Below are positions 6,809-14,718 of a stretch of 64,000 bases of DNA, piece by piece (within the stretch, counting starts at the first letter, position 1; every line of letters begins with the position of its first letter). A model generated the notes under the pieces. The model was given only the letters and a program-made list of their open reading frames with translations, ran no database searches and was not told where the DNA came from. This stretch comes from VRUE01 sp963703335 (GTDB lineage Bacteria; Actinomycetota; Thermoleophilia; Solirubrobacterales; 70-9). A program made the translations under genes and the position numbers. The stretch is from assembly GCA_963703335.1 (NCBI GenBank), contig OY969812.1:744001-808000 (forward strand), given 5' to 3'.

Positions 6809-7180
6809 TCAGTCCTCTTGTTCGAAGCCAGCGGCGGCGAGGACCCCGCGCACCGCCCGCAGCCGGGCGATCACGTCCCAGACTTGGGTCGGGCCGTCGC
6901 CCCAGCTCATTCCCCCAGTGACATAGAGGGTGGCCCCACGCACGTGCAGCAGCGTGATTTCGATGTACGCGTCGATCGCTTCGCGGAGTGCCCGCAGATC
7001 GGCGCGCAGCGAGGCGCGGATCCGCTCGAGCCCCTCGGGCTCCTCGGGATCGTCATCAAACCAATCGGGCTCGAGGACGTCGGAGCCGTCGAGCGCCGAG
7101 ATGGCGCGGTCGGCGGCCTCGTAGTCGAGCTCGCGGTCCTCGTCGACGACCAGCGCCGTAATCAGCAGGTCAGCGCTCAT
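6809..7180 (-). CDS. Unknown acidic 123-residue protein
   Basis: MSADLLITALVVDEDRELDY is followed by an Asp/Glu-rich block (PDWFDDDPEEPEGLERI), a long helix and a hydrophobic beta stretch (EITLLHVRGATLYVTGG). The low charge resembles DNA-mimic or tail-less phage-type proteins, but no family is recognised. It is coupled to the upstream gene by an ATGA overlap. Confidence 0.5.
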   Translation of the reverse strand: MSADLLITALVVDEDRELDYEAADRAISALDGSDVLEPDWFDDDPEEPEGLERIRASLRADLRALREAIDAYIEITLLHVRGATLYVTGGMSWGDGPTQVWDVIARLRAVRGVLAAAGFEQED

Positions 7181-7512
7181 CGCCCGGCTCCATTCGGCGC
7201 GGAGGCGGCCTCGAGGACCAGCCCGACGCCGTGCTCGCAGCGCAGGCGGCCCTCCATCCCGCGCAGCTCGAGCTTGCGGGCGACCCGCTCCGCGCAGCGC
7301 TCGATCCTGAGCACGCCCTCGAAACAGACCTCCCCTAGCTCGGCATGGGTGAAGAGGCGTCCGGGCTCAGCAGCCAGGGCCGAGAGCAGGCCGAATTCGG
7401 CCTCGCTCAGGTAGAGCTCGGCACTGTCGACGCTGGCGCTCCGGCGGACCTCGTCGATCTCCAGCGCTCCGAGGCCCGGAGCGGGCGGGGCGAGTGCCGC
7501 GGCCTCCCTCAT
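7177..7512 (-). CDS. OmpR/PhoB-type winged-helix DNA-binding protein without receiver domain
   Basis: 111 residues, nearly all one Trans_reg_C fold. It comprises LEIDEVRRSASVDSAELYLS (N-terminal beta sheet), EAEFGLLSALAAEPGRLFTH (helix 1 and turn), then AELGEVCF...ERVARKLEL (recognition helix) and a GVGLVLE wing in place of the usual RGxGYRL. No receiver domain precedes it, so it is not a phosphorylated response regulator. It is probably a stand-alone regulator of the element. It overlaps both neighbours by four bases. Confidence 0.7.
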   Translation of the reverse strand: MREAAALAPPAPGLGALEIDEVRRSASVDSAELYLSEAEFGLLSALAAEPGRLFTHAELGEVCFEGVLRIERCAERVARKLELRGMEGRLRCEHGVGLVLEAASAPNGAGR

Positions 7513-7856
7513 CGCGCCGCTCCTGCCAGCTCGGCGTTCGGCGGGCGGCTCTCGGAGGGCTCGTCGAGGAGCGCGGCGACGCGAGCGAGGACCTCGTCGT
7601 GCTCGCCGCCGCGCACGCAGCTGTAGGGGGAGTCGTCGGCCCGCATTCCGAGCGGGCCGGGGTCCCCGATGCCTTCCGCGAAGGACGAGAAGCCGGTTCG
7701 GAAGTCGAATGGGAAGCGCAGCACCGCCTCGAAGCTCTCGGGGTGCTGCAGCGAGAAGAAGCCCGAGTGGGCGTAGGTGTCTTCGACGATGAGTTCGAGG
7801 TCTCGCTCCTCACACAACTTCCTCAACGCCGCGGTGAACTTCTCCTGCGTGTTCAA
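7509..7856 (-). CDS. Unknown 115-residue protein
   Basis: It uses a TTG start with GGAGG nine bases upstream (MNTQEKFTAALRKLCEERDL). The pattern helix, then strands with FFSLQHPESFEAVLRFPFDF, suggests a small alpha-beta fold like many plasmid DUFs. The function is unknown. Its stop overlaps the winged-helix gene. Confidence 0.5.
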   Translation of the reverse strand: MNTQEKFTAALRKLCEERDLELIVEDTYAHSGFFSLQHPESFEAVLRFPFDFRTGFSSFAEGIGDPGPLGMRADDSPYSCVRGGEHDEVLARVAALLDEPSESRPPNAELAGAAR

Positions 7857-7880
7857 GCGCAGTTACCTCCTTTGAAGTGA

Positions 7881-7904
7881 GGCGCCCGCCGCGGGGCGGG
7901 CGCC
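7881..7904. repeat. Intercistronic hairpin, 10-pair stem
   Basis: GGCGCCCGCC (7881-7890) pairs with GGCGGGCGCC (7895-7904) around a GCGG tetraloop, in the gap before the TTG-started gene. It carries no U-tract. It belongs to the same class as the 6781 and 25118 elements. Confidence 0.55.
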
Positions 7905-7917
7905 GGGGTGATGGCGC

Positions 7918-8448
7918 TCAGGCGCCGGCGACGCGGACGCCGATCAGCTCGCGCGTCCGGCGCCGTTCGCTCGCGGAGCGCCCGAGGCTGCGGTTGACGA
8001 CCTCCGTGACGGCCTCGACGACCTCCAGCGAAGCGGGGTTATCCCGGCCCTCGACGAGGACCTGGTTGGCGGCCAACAGCAGGACCTTGGAGTCGAGGAC
8101 CGTCGGGGTCGTCGTCCTCGCCGGCAACTGGACGAAGACCGTCCACTCGAGCAGGGCCGCGTCGCCGGGCGCGCCGGGATGGTCGAGATCGCAGACCCAG
8201 TTGGCGGCCCAGCCTTCGTCGAAGCTCGAGCTGAGCCAGCGCGCCACTTCGACGAGATCGCCGGCGAAGAAGTCCGGGTTCTTCCGGTAGGTCGACTCCG
8301 CCGTGCCCTCGGAGGTGCAGCCCAGGTAGCGCGGGCATCTCCCGCCGCCGACGAAGAGCTCGCGGACATCATCGTTATGAATGCCGTCGACGGGGCGCTC
8401 CTGCTCGATCAGCACCCTCAAGGCGCTCAGCCTTCTATCGTTGCTCAC
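7918..8448 (-). CDS. Unknown 176-residue protein
   Basis: I start it at the GTG (8448) that overlaps the stop of the short ORF at 8445-8519. A TTG 27 codons upstream would read through that ORF in another frame. The middle has CPRYLGC and a Trp-rich segment (SFDEGWAANWVCDLDHPG) followed by beta strands (DAALLEWTVFVQLP). The tail is basic. No family is recognised. Confidence 0.5.
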   Translation of the reverse strand: MSNDRRLSALRVLIEQERPVDGIHNDDVRELFVGGGRCPRYLGCTSEGTAESTYRKNPDFFAGDLVEVARWLSSSFDEGWAANWVCDLDHPGAPGDAALLEWTVFVQLPARTTTPTVLDSKVLLLAANQVLVEGRDNPASLEVVEAVTEVVNRSLGRSASERRRTRELIGVRVAGA

Positions 8449-8519
8449 GACCGGCCGCCCTTGAGGTTTCCCTCCGCTAGGGCCCCGTATTGCTCGCAGT
8501 GCTTCGTCTCGGCGGCCAT
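8445..8519 (-). CDS. 24-residue short ORF bridging two genes
   Basis: The ATG shares a base with the preceding stop (TGATG), and its own TGA overlaps the next GTG (GTGA), so it is coupled on both sides. The peptide is MAAETKHCEQYGALAEGNLK plus four residues. It may be a real small protein, or it may simply deliver ribosomes to the next gene, which lacks a good SD of its own. Confidence 0.35.
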   Translation of the reverse strand: MAAETKHCEQYGALAEGNLKGGRS

Positions 8520-8791
8520 CAGAACCCAAGACCGTTCAAATCCGAGCGCTGCGCGGCTCGCCCGTCCACGATGAAGCTCAGCTCGTGGTCGTTGGAGCAG
8601 TAGAAGACCAGCTCGGCCTCCAGCGCGCAGGGGTGCCCGTCGTAGGTGTCATTGAGGCCGGAGAACTCCATATCCGTCACGTCCTCGCCGTCCCTGCTCA
8701 GGCCCGTTACATCGAAGTAGACCTTCGCCGACGCCTCGACTACGCCGTCGCAGTCCTCACGCGGGCACGGTACGCCGTTCGGGTTCGCCAT
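8519..8791 (-). CDS. Small zinc-ribbon protein (CxxxxC...CxxxH)
   Basis: The 90-residue protein starts MANPNGVPCPREDCDGVVEA and has a second putative ligand pair, CSNDH, near residue 70. Between them lies DVTGLSRDGEDVTDMEF. This matches the zinc-ribbon part of the 5804-6433 protein, so the two are probably related. The function is unknown. Confidence 0.6.
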   Translation of the reverse strand: MANPNGVPCPREDCDGVVEASAKVYFDVTGLSRDGEDVTDMEFSGLNDTYDGHPCALEAELVFYCSNDHELSFIVDGRAAQRSDLNGLGF

Positions 8792-8792
8792 C

Positions 8793-9344
8793 TCAATTGA
8801 TCCTCACGGGCATCAACAGACCCTCGCCCTCGACGCCGCCGGCGGTCGGACGAATCACCATCGCCCGCATGTAGACGCTGTCGGGCTGGATCTGCTCCGG
8901 GAGGAAGCGGATCTCCACGGTGTCGGAGCCGAGCGCTGCACTGATCGCCGAGAGCTGCGAGACGTTGATGCCGACACGGAAGGCGCCGTCGGTATCGACC
9001 CAGAGGCTGTCGAAGTCAGGGAAGGTGCCGTGGTCCGCAGGGTCGAACAGGGTCCGAGTCCCGTCGCCGTTGCCCGCGACAATCTCCCTGCCCTCGATGG
9101 TCAGGGATTTCTTGCGGCCGTCCAGGAGCTTGACGGCCGCGGCCGGCAGCCGCAGCGGCTCGCCGATCCTCCCGTCGGTATTCATGGGCACCCGGACCGC
9201 CTCGTAGCTGTTCGTCGCCTCGAGGACAACGACGCCACGGTTGAGTTCGCGGAGGTTTGCCGTCTGCAGGGTCGGGCGCGTGTCATCACGACTCAGCGCC
9301 TTGCTCGGCTTGGCCGTCTCGTTGGCCGTTTTTACGGTAGGCAT
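8793..9344 (-). CDS. DNA polymerase III beta-clamp-like protein
   Basis: 183 residues, starting MPTVKTANETAKPSKALSRD (AAAGGA SD seven bases before ATG). From residue 35 it reads like two sliding-clamp half-domains: NSYEAVRVPMNTDG, then LRLPAAAVKLLDGRKKSLTI, a HGTFPDFDSLW segment like the FPD.e..iP of DnaN, and FRVGINVSQLSAISAALGSD. It is about half the length of DnaN. It may be a reduced phage/plasmid-type clamp or clamp-domain decoy. A role in element replication is inferred from the fold and its DNA-handling neighbours. Confidence 0.6.
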   Translation of the reverse strand: MPTVKTANETAKPSKALSRDDTRPTLQTANLRELNRGVVVLEATNSYEAVRVPMNTDGRIGEPLRLPAAAVKLLDGRKKSLTIEGREIVAGNGDGTRTLFDPADHGTFPDFDSLWVDTDGAFRVGINVSQLSAISAALGSDTVEIRFLPEQIQPDSVYMRAMVIRPTAGGVEGEGLLMPVRIN

Positions 9345-9346
9345 GT

Positions 9347-9556
9347 TCAATTCCTTTCGTGAGGGTCGGCACCTTCGACAGGAGGTGATGCACCGGTCCT
9401 GCCGGTTCGAGGTGCAGATCGGGATGAGGTGCGTGGCACCGGGCGCCCTTCAGGAGCCGCTGGCTCCGTTGCGCGGATGCGGGCCATCTCGGCCCGTACG
9501 AGCTCCAGGCGACGGCGGCGCGCCGCCGTTGGCTCTGGCGGCGGCGAAGGCCGCAT
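9347..9556 (-). CDS. Possible small basic protein
   Basis: A 69-residue frame starts MRPSPPPEPTAARRRRLELV and contains a short Arg/Glu helix. It has no convincing SD, and its stop lies inside the SD region of the clamp-like gene. It could be real and coupled, or just an open frame in a 240-base gap. Confidence 0.3.
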   Translation of the reverse strand: MRPSPPPEPTAARRRRLELVRAEMARIRATEPAAPEGRPVPRTSSRSAPRTGRTGASPPVEGADPHERN

Positions 9557-9588
9557 GGAACGCTTCGCCCGGGTGCGTCGCGGGGACC

Positions 9589-10440
9589 TCAGGAGGAGGG
9601 TTCCCCGGCAAGCAGGGCGCTCACGGCGCCGAGCGTTTGGACCGCCTTGACGCGCGAGTGCTGGGCCTCGACGGCCTCGCGCTGTTCGCGAAAGGCGCGA
9701 GCTCCCCAGTCGAACTCGGCGAGACTGTTAGCGCAGCCGATCACGACCTGGCGCCCGAAGCCCCAGATGTGGGCGTTGACGGCCAGCCCGGCGACGGCGA
9801 CCGGTGAGATGTCGCAGCCGAACCAGACGTAGTCGGCTGGATCGCGGCCGTCGGCACGCAGCGCTGCGGCGGCACCTCGAAGCAGGCCGCCAGTGCCGGC
9901 GGCGGGGTCGCAAAACGACTTGCCGGGCTCCAGGTCGAGGGCGCTCATCTGGGCCATCAGCTCGGCGACGGCCGGCGGCGTGTAGAACTCGCCGCGGGCC
10001 GCCTTGGCCCTGTGGCTGCGCATCATCGTGTAGACGCAGCCGAGGAGGTCGACTTGGCGGGCGATGTCAAGGTCGAGCGTCAGCTCGAGCAGGCCGGACT
10101 TGACGGCGGCCCGGGCGACCGCGCCGGCGCCGGCGAGCAGATGACGATCTGGCTCCTCGGCGTTCAGCCACTCGCCGAAGGGCCCGCAGCGGAAGGCGAG
10201 GTCGGGGCGAGAAATCGTGAACATGGCCCAGACCTCGCTGAGCAGCTGGGCGACCTCTTCATCACCCAGGGCGAGGATCTGGTCGCGAGGGTCAGGGCCC
10301 TCGGGGTCGGCACGGCCGAGCAGGGACAGCGCGGCGATGACGCCGACGCAGACCCCCTCGTCGGTTCCGGCCCCGGCGCTGTGCCAAGCGCGATCGGCGG
10401 CCTCGGCGACCCGCTGGGCCGCGATCAGGAGCTCGCTCAC
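9589..10440 (-). CDS. N6-adenine methylase-like protein lacking the catalytic NPPY motif
   Basis: 283 residues. EFYTPPAVAELMAQM (motif X-like) and SFCDPAAGTGGLLRGAAAAL (motif I, SAM binding) near residues 175-205 identify an N6_Mtase/HsdM-type fold. VWFGCDISPVAVAGLAVNAH matches the following acidic-loop region. The D/NPPY/F catalytic motif IV should come within about 60 residues, but none is present before the end (NSLAEFDWGARAFREQREA). It therefore probably binds SAM without methylating adenine. The GTG start overlaps the stop of an 18-codon ORF. Confidence 0.65.
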   Translation of the reverse strand: MSELLIAAQRVAEAADRAWHSAGAGTDEGVCVGVIAALSLLGRADPEGPDPRDQILALGDEEVAQLLSEVWAMFTISRPDLAFRCGPFGEWLNAEEPDRHLLAGAGAVARAAVKSGLLELTLDLDIARQVDLLGCVYTMMRSHRAKAARGEFYTPPAVAELMAQMSALDLEPGKSFCDPAAGTGGLLRGAAAALRADGRDPADYVWFGCDISPVAVAGLAVNAHIWGFGRQVVIGCANSLAEFDWGARAFREQREAVEAQHSRVKAVQTLGAVSALLAGEPSS

Positions 10441-10493
10441 CGGCGGGCCCGGGCGCCGCGGGGCCTGCCCGCGGGCGCGTTGTGGTGGTGCAT
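10437..10493 (-). CDS. 18-residue His/Arg short ORF preceding the methylase-like gene
   Basis: The peptide is MHHHNAPAGRPRGARARR. A strong SD (AAGGAG) sits six bases before its ATG, while the methylase-like GTG has none. Its TGA overlaps that GTG (GTGA). It is therefore the likely ribosome entry point for the downstream gene, and possibly an attenuator-like leader with its three adjacent His codons. Confidence 0.45.
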   Translation of the reverse strand: MHHHNAPAGRPRGARARR

Positions 10494-10570
10494 GGAGCTC
10501 TCCTTCTCGTAGGGGCGAGGGCGCGACCACGACGGCCGCGGCCTGCCTCGGGTTGGGGATGCCGGGGCGC

Positions 10571-10789
10571 TCAGTCGCGCGAGCCAGCCGCGCGGCGCCA
10601 GTGGCCGATCACCTGGTTCGCGCTCAGGAAGCGGGTGGGGATCGGCCTGCCGGTCAGCGAGCTGACCGTCAGCACCCGACGCTTCAGGACCTCATTCACC
10701 GCCACCGGCTCGGTGACGAGTCCGTAGAAGCGATCGCCACGGACGTCGGCGAGGACGACATCGCGGGCCTTTACCGACGCCAGCTTCAT
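10571..10789 (-). CDS. Unknown 72-residue protein
   Basis: It starts MKLASVKARDVVLADVRGDR in an ATGA overlap. The alternating hydrophobic pattern through RFYGLVTEPVAVNEVLKRRV suggests a small beta-barrel. I do not recognise it. Confidence 0.5.
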   Translation of the reverse strand: MKLASVKARDVVLADVRGDRFYGLVTEPVAVNEVLKRRVLTVSSLTGRPIPTRFLSANQVIGHWRRAAGSRD

Positions 10790-11022
10790 GGCGTGGCCTC
10801 CCGCTCGCAGTCTGCGGGGTGGCGTTCCCTCCATTTGGCGCGGACCTCGGCCTCCGGCTTTGGCCGTCGTTTGCCGGCGTTGCGCCTCACGGCGCACTCC
10901 TCGCCGTCTGCGCAGCGCCAGTGCGAGTAGCGCCGGGCGCCGCGGAAGCCGCCGCCGTGGGATCTATCGGGCGTCTGGTGCCCGCAGACGATGCAGGCAC
11001 CTTCGGCTGCGGCCTCAGCCAT
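10786..11022 (-). CDS. Small Cys/His-rich protein (putative zinc finger)
   Basis: About 78 residues. CIVCGHQTPDRSHGG near the start and CADGEEC in the middle could bind zinc. A basic tail follows (RRNAGKRRPKPEAEVRAKWR). ATG at 11022 or GTG three bases earlier are both in reach of GAGGAGG. It is coupled by ATGA to the next gene. HNH-like spacing was considered, but the expected Asn/His pair is not clear. Confidence 0.5.
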   Translation of the reverse strand: MAEAAAEGACIVCGHQTPDRSHGGGFRGARRYSHWRCADGEECAVRRNAGKRRPKPEAEVRAKWRERHPADCEREATP

Positions 11023-11107
11023 CACGCCGCACCTCCTCGCGCTGGGGACCGGTGACTACTGGACTCTTGGATCCGGTGGGTGGAATTGCAATCTCCTTTC
11101 TCCTCAT
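11015..11107 (-). CDS. 30-residue short ORF between ParB and zinc-finger gene
   Basis: It begins MRRKEIAIPPTGSKSPVVTG with AAGG seven bases upstream, nine bases after the parB-like stop. Its TGA falls inside the next gene's first codons (8-base overlap). It fills what would otherwise be a 90-base gap. The coding status is unproven. Confidence 0.35.
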   Translation of the reverse strand: MRRKEIAIPPTGSKSPVVTGPQREEVRRDG

Positions 11108-11116
11108 CCACAGGCC

Positions 11117-12901
11117 TTAGGCCCGGGCCGCCACCACCGGCTCGGGCTCCGGCTCCGGGGTCTCCTCCTCGGCACCGGCCTCCGGCATCAGCTCGAGCGC
11201 TTCGCCCGAGAGGTCCGCGCTGCGCGCGAGCCGGTCGCGGCCCGTCTCGGCGACGGCCTCGGGCGCCGTGAAGAGGGGCGCCAGCTCGGCGGCACGCTCT
11301 TCGCCGAGGCAGGCCTCGGCCTCCCTCCAAAGCGCCGCCGGCGCCAGGCCCTGCAGCTGCTCCTCGCGGCCGAGGGTGTAGGGGAGCTCGAGGTTCGGCC
11401 GCGCGGCGGCGCCGAGCACGCTCTGGTCGGCGAAGATCGCCGAAACGCAGGCGGCAAAGATCCGCCCGATCAGGGCGGGGCCAGTGGTCGCCTTGCGCCA
11501 CTCGGCCTCCAGCAGACCGACGATCTCGTCGACCGACGGGTATTCCTCGACCATCCGCGAGCCGCCCCGGCCAGGGCGGAAGTCGCGTTTGAGCCATGCC
11601 TCGCGCACCACCCGGTGCCCGCCAGCGATCTCGCGGCCGAGGAACTCAAGGAAGAGCACCGCGATCACCCGCGCCTGGTCGAGGCTGACCTCGCTCTGGT
11701 AGTCGAAGCGATTGGTCAGCTCGCGGTCCAGGTGGCCGTTCGCGGACTTGCCGCGCAAGGCTTCCTCCTTTCGGCGTTCCCGGGCGACTTTGGGGTCCTC
11801 GCGTTCGGCCGGCATCTCGATCGGCTCGCCGCGCTCGACCTCACCCCCGCTCTCGGCCAGCTCGGCGGCGGCGGCGCGCGCCCAGTCGGCAGCGAAGGCG
11901 GCGTCGATCAAGACGCCGGAGCGCCGGTAGGCGCCCTCGCGGTACTCGATCAGGGCCTCGAAGGCGCGGGCCCGGTCGGCGTCGGCCTCGCTGATGTGGG
12001 CAGTCCGCAGTTCGACGGGAACCGATGCCAGCGATTCGTCGATCGCCTTCAGCGCCTCCTCGACGTCGGGCACCTGGGCCTCGGCGACCAGGCCCTCGGC
12101 GGCCGCCGCGCTGATCCGCGCAGTGACCTCGTCGAGGTTGACGGTGTCGTGGGGCCCGAAGGGGATCAGGAAGGCCCGCTCGGGTGCCCGCTCCTCATCG
12201 GCGAGGCGGCGCAGGGCGGCGGCAGGATCGCTGTCGAGGGCGCTCTGGCTCTGGGCGCCGCTCGCGACCCGCTCGGCCAGGGCCGCGGCGACACCGGGGG
12301 CCTTGGCGGCGATCGGCGCCAGGGTGGCGGCATTACGCAAGTTCAACTTGCCGGCGGCGAGATGCTCGCGCACCTGCTCGGGCAGCTCGAGCAGGGCCAT
12401 CCGCGCCTCGGCGAGTTCCCGCGTCATCCCGATCTGCTCGGCCGCGCCCTCGAGGCTGTAGCCGAGGCGGGAGATCAACCCCGCCAGCAGCATCGCCTCC
12501 TCGAGCGGCGTCAGGTTCTCGCGCACCGCGTTCTCGGCGTAGGCCATCATCAGGCGGGTCGGCTCGTCGATTTCCTCGTCGACGCCGAGCACCATCGCCG
12601 GCACCCGCGGGCGACCCGCGCGGCGAGCGGCTCGCCAGCGCCTCTCGCCCACGACCAGCACGAACTCCTCCTCGCCGACTTCCTGGACGAGGACGTTCTG
12701 CAGGGTCCCCATCCGCCCGGTCGAGGTCGAGAGCTGGTCGAGCGCCGACTCGGTGAACTTGCGGCGCGGGTTATCGCCGGGCCGGATCTGCTCGACCGGC
12801 AGGTAGCGCAGCGGGCGCTCCAGCTCCCCCATTCCGGTCTCTATCTGCTCCTGGCCCTCGATGTGAATCGGGGGCTCTTTGATGACAGTGGCGGTGCTCA
12901 T
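11117..12901 (-). CDS. ParB/RepB/Spo0J-family partition or nuclease-like protein
   Basis: 594 residues, about twice the length of ordinary ParB. The N-terminal ParB domain has LPVEQIRPGDNPRRKF (residue ~37) and VVGERRWRAARRAG (~93). ENAVRENLTPLEEAMLLAGL follows (the usual Q/ENxxRxxLxPxE signature). The HTH is GYSLEGAAEQIGMTRELAEA. The long C-terminal part (after ~residue 270) is helical, with an acidic proline-rich tail, and is unlike chromosomal ParB. No parA is in the window. The start is the ATG five bases after AAAGGAGG. It may act in partition at a site such as the 44.7 kb repeats, or as a ParB-type regulator. Confidence 0.8.
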   Translation of the reverse strand: MSTATVIKEPPIHIEGQEQIETGMGELERPLRYLPVEQIRPGDNPRRKFTESALDQLSTSTGRMGTLQNVLVQEVGEEEFVLVVGERRWRAARRAGRPRVPAMVLGVDEEIDEPTRLMMAYAENAVRENLTPLEEAMLLAGLISRLGYSLEGAAEQIGMTRELAEARMALLELPEQVREHLAAGKLNLRNAATLAPIAAKAPGVAAALAERVASGAQSQSALDSDPAAALRRLADEERAPERAFLIPFGPHDTVNLDEVTARISAAAAEGLVAEAQVPDVEEALKAIDESLASVPVELRTAHISEADADRARAFEALIEYREGAYRRSGVLIDAAFAADWARAAAAELAESGGEVERGEPIEMPAEREDPKVARERRKEEALRGKSANGHLDRELTNRFDYQSEVSLDQARVIAVLFLEFLGREIAGGHRVVREAWLKRDFRPGRGGSRMVEEYPSVDEIVGLLEAEWRKATTGPALIGRIFAACVSAIFADQSVLGAAARPNLELPYTLGREEQLQGLAPAALWREAEACLGEERAAELAPLFTAPEAVAETGRDRLARSADLSGEALELMPEAGAEEETPEPEPEPVVAARA

Positions 12902-12952
12902 CGCCACCTCCTTTCCTTTCGTGTCTGCGGCGTCGGGCGCCGCCTTGCTCGC

Positions 12953-14716
12953 TCAGCGGGCACCGAGCGCCTCGACCGCGGCGCTGCCGATCACCGCGGC
13001 GATCTCCAGGGGCTCTGAGACGGCGACAAGCGACCTCTCACCGTGGGGCCGGGGCTCAGAGCCGATCCCGATCGAGACGACCCCGCAGCCGCAGGCGCGG
13101 AGCTCGGCGATGTTGTGCTCGCCTGCCTCCGCCCAGGGCGCAGACGTCCAGCAGCCGTCGCCGATGAGGAACAGCAGGCGCGGGCGCCGGCGATCGGAGA
13201 GCGGCAGCACCGCGCGCAGCAGTTCGATCCCCTCGCCGACGTCCTCTGAGCCGCCGACCGCCGAGACCTCCGGCACTTCGCCGAGGCGATGGCCCGGTCG
13301 GCAGAGCAGCTCCGCCTCATCGCCGAAAAGCGAGACCGCGGCGCGGCCGCCGACCTGCTCGACGGCCGAATGGACCACCCAGGCGACTGAGGCGATCGGC
13401 CCCTCGAAGGGGCCCATAGAGCCCGAGACGTCGACAGCGATCCCGACGATCGGCTGCCAGAGCTCGGAGAGGACGGTTCGCTTGGTGGCGAAAGCGAGGC
13501 CGCGTACCGGCGCCCCGCGCTCGAGCTCTGAGGCCTGGCGCATCGCGCCGCGGCCCGAGAAGCGCCCGGGCGGGTTGACCCGGCCCTCGCGGATCAGGCG
13601 CTTGGAACGCGCCTCCTGCAGCGCGTGAGCGAGGCGCCGGGCGGCGCTGCGCTCGATCGCGACCGGCGGGCGGCCGCCAGTGTCGGGGATGCCCGGGCCG
13701 AGGCCGAAGCCGTGCCCGCCACCGAAGAGAGCGAGCCGCTTGGCCGCGGCAGCGCCGCCCTCGGCGATCTCGCGGGCGAGCGCACGCAGCTCGGGGTCGA
13801 CGCCGCCTTCCCGGGGGTCGACTTCCACAGCCTCCGCACGGGCGCTGCGCTCCGCAGCGGCAAGCGGGCCGCTGGCCTCCTCCCAGCTGGGGGCCTCGCC
13901 GCCCTCAGCCGCGCCGCCATCGTCGCCTTCGGCCTCCTCGCCGGCGCCCGAGCCAGCGCTCCCGCTGGCTTCCTCCTCTTCGGTCGGGGCGAGTTCCGCC
14001 AGGCGCCGGGCGCCCTCGGTCAGCGCCGCGATCGCTTCTGAGTCGGGCGCGGCGCTGACCTCGGCAACGATCTCCTTGACCGTCTCCAGGTCTTCGGTAC
14101 CGAGGACCGCGGCGAAGCGCGCTTCGCTGTCGACGACGTCCGCGGCGCGCAGGGTGCCGGCCGGCACGCGCGAACAGATCAGAACCGCGCCCTTGACCGC
14201 ACGGGCGCGGCTCATCGGCGCCAGGGGGTCTTCGGGGCGGTGCTCGAGGAGGATCTTCGTGATCGCCGCGCGCAGGTAGCGCGCGACTCGCGGGACCCCT
14301 TCGATCAGCCGCGCCTCCATGCGCCCCTCCTCGAGCCACTTGGCGCGTTCGAGCAGCTCCTCGGGGATCTCCTGCATCGCTCGCGGCGTCGGGGTGTGCT
14401 TGACGTGCCCGCACTCGTGATCGAGGACGCCGATAACGACGACCAGCGCCTTCAGCTCATCGCCGAGGGGTTCGGCGGGGATCTCCTCGGGCGTGCAGCC
14501 GAGCAGCTCGCCGTCGATCAGGATCACGTTGGTGACCCGGTTGACCATCCCGGCGACCGGCGCCGAGGCCTTCGGGAAGCACTTGACGAGAACCCCGTTG
14601 ACGATCGAGAGGGCCGCCTTGGTCAGCACCGCGCTGGCCCTGCCCCAGCCGCCGGGCACAGCCGAGGGCTGAACGCGTTCGGCGGGCAGCCGCCGAAACG
14701 CCTCCTTCCAGCCCAT
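12953..14716 (-). CDS. VWA-domain protein with HExxH motif, partner of the MoxR ATPase
   Basis: 587 residues. The N-terminal third has VLDHECGHVKHT (residue ~100), an HExxH-type zincin-like motif, then an EEGRMEARLI helix seen in CobT/VWA-like proteins. An acidic Ser/Gly/Glu linker follows. The C-terminal VWA domain carries the MIDAS signature DVSGSMG near residue 428. The gene starts two bases after the MoxR stop. MoxR-VWA pairs act as chaperone-like machines that remodel or insert metal into partners, so co-function with the next gene is well supported. The target is unknown. Confidence 0.75.
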   Translation of the reverse strand: MGWKEAFRRLPAERVQPSAVPGGWGRASAVLTKAALSIVNGVLVKCFPKASAPVAGMVNRVTNVILIDGELLGCTPEEIPAEPLGDELKALVVVIGVLDHECGHVKHTPTPRAMQEIPEELLERAKWLEEGRMEARLIEGVPRVARYLRAAITKILLEHRPEDPLAPMSRARAVKGAVLICSRVPAGTLRAADVVDSEARFAAVLGTEDLETVKEIVAEVSAAPDSEAIAALTEGARRLAELAPTEEEEASGSAGSGAGEEAEGDDGGAAEGGEAPSWEEASGPLAAAERSARAEAVEVDPREGGVDPELRALAREIAEGGAAAAKRLALFGGGHGFGLGPGIPDTGGRPPVAIERSAARRLAHALQEARSKRLIREGRVNPPGRFSGRGAMRQASELERGAPVRGLAFATKRTVLSELWQPIVGIAVDVSGSMGPFEGPIASVAWVVHSAVEQVGGRAAVSLFGDEAELLCRPGHRLGEVPEVSAVGGSEDVGEGIELLRAVLPLSDRRRPRLLFLIGDGCWTSAPWAEAGEHNIAELRACGCGVVSIGIGSEPRPHGERSLVAVSEPLEIAAVIGSAAVEALGAR

Positions 14717-14718
14717 CG

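Noticed and set aside
10991..13018. 675-codon plus-strand open frame across the ParB gene
   Set aside because: Composition is typical of an antisense shadow in GC-rich DNA, with no SD or recognisable domain; ParB on the other strand is certain.
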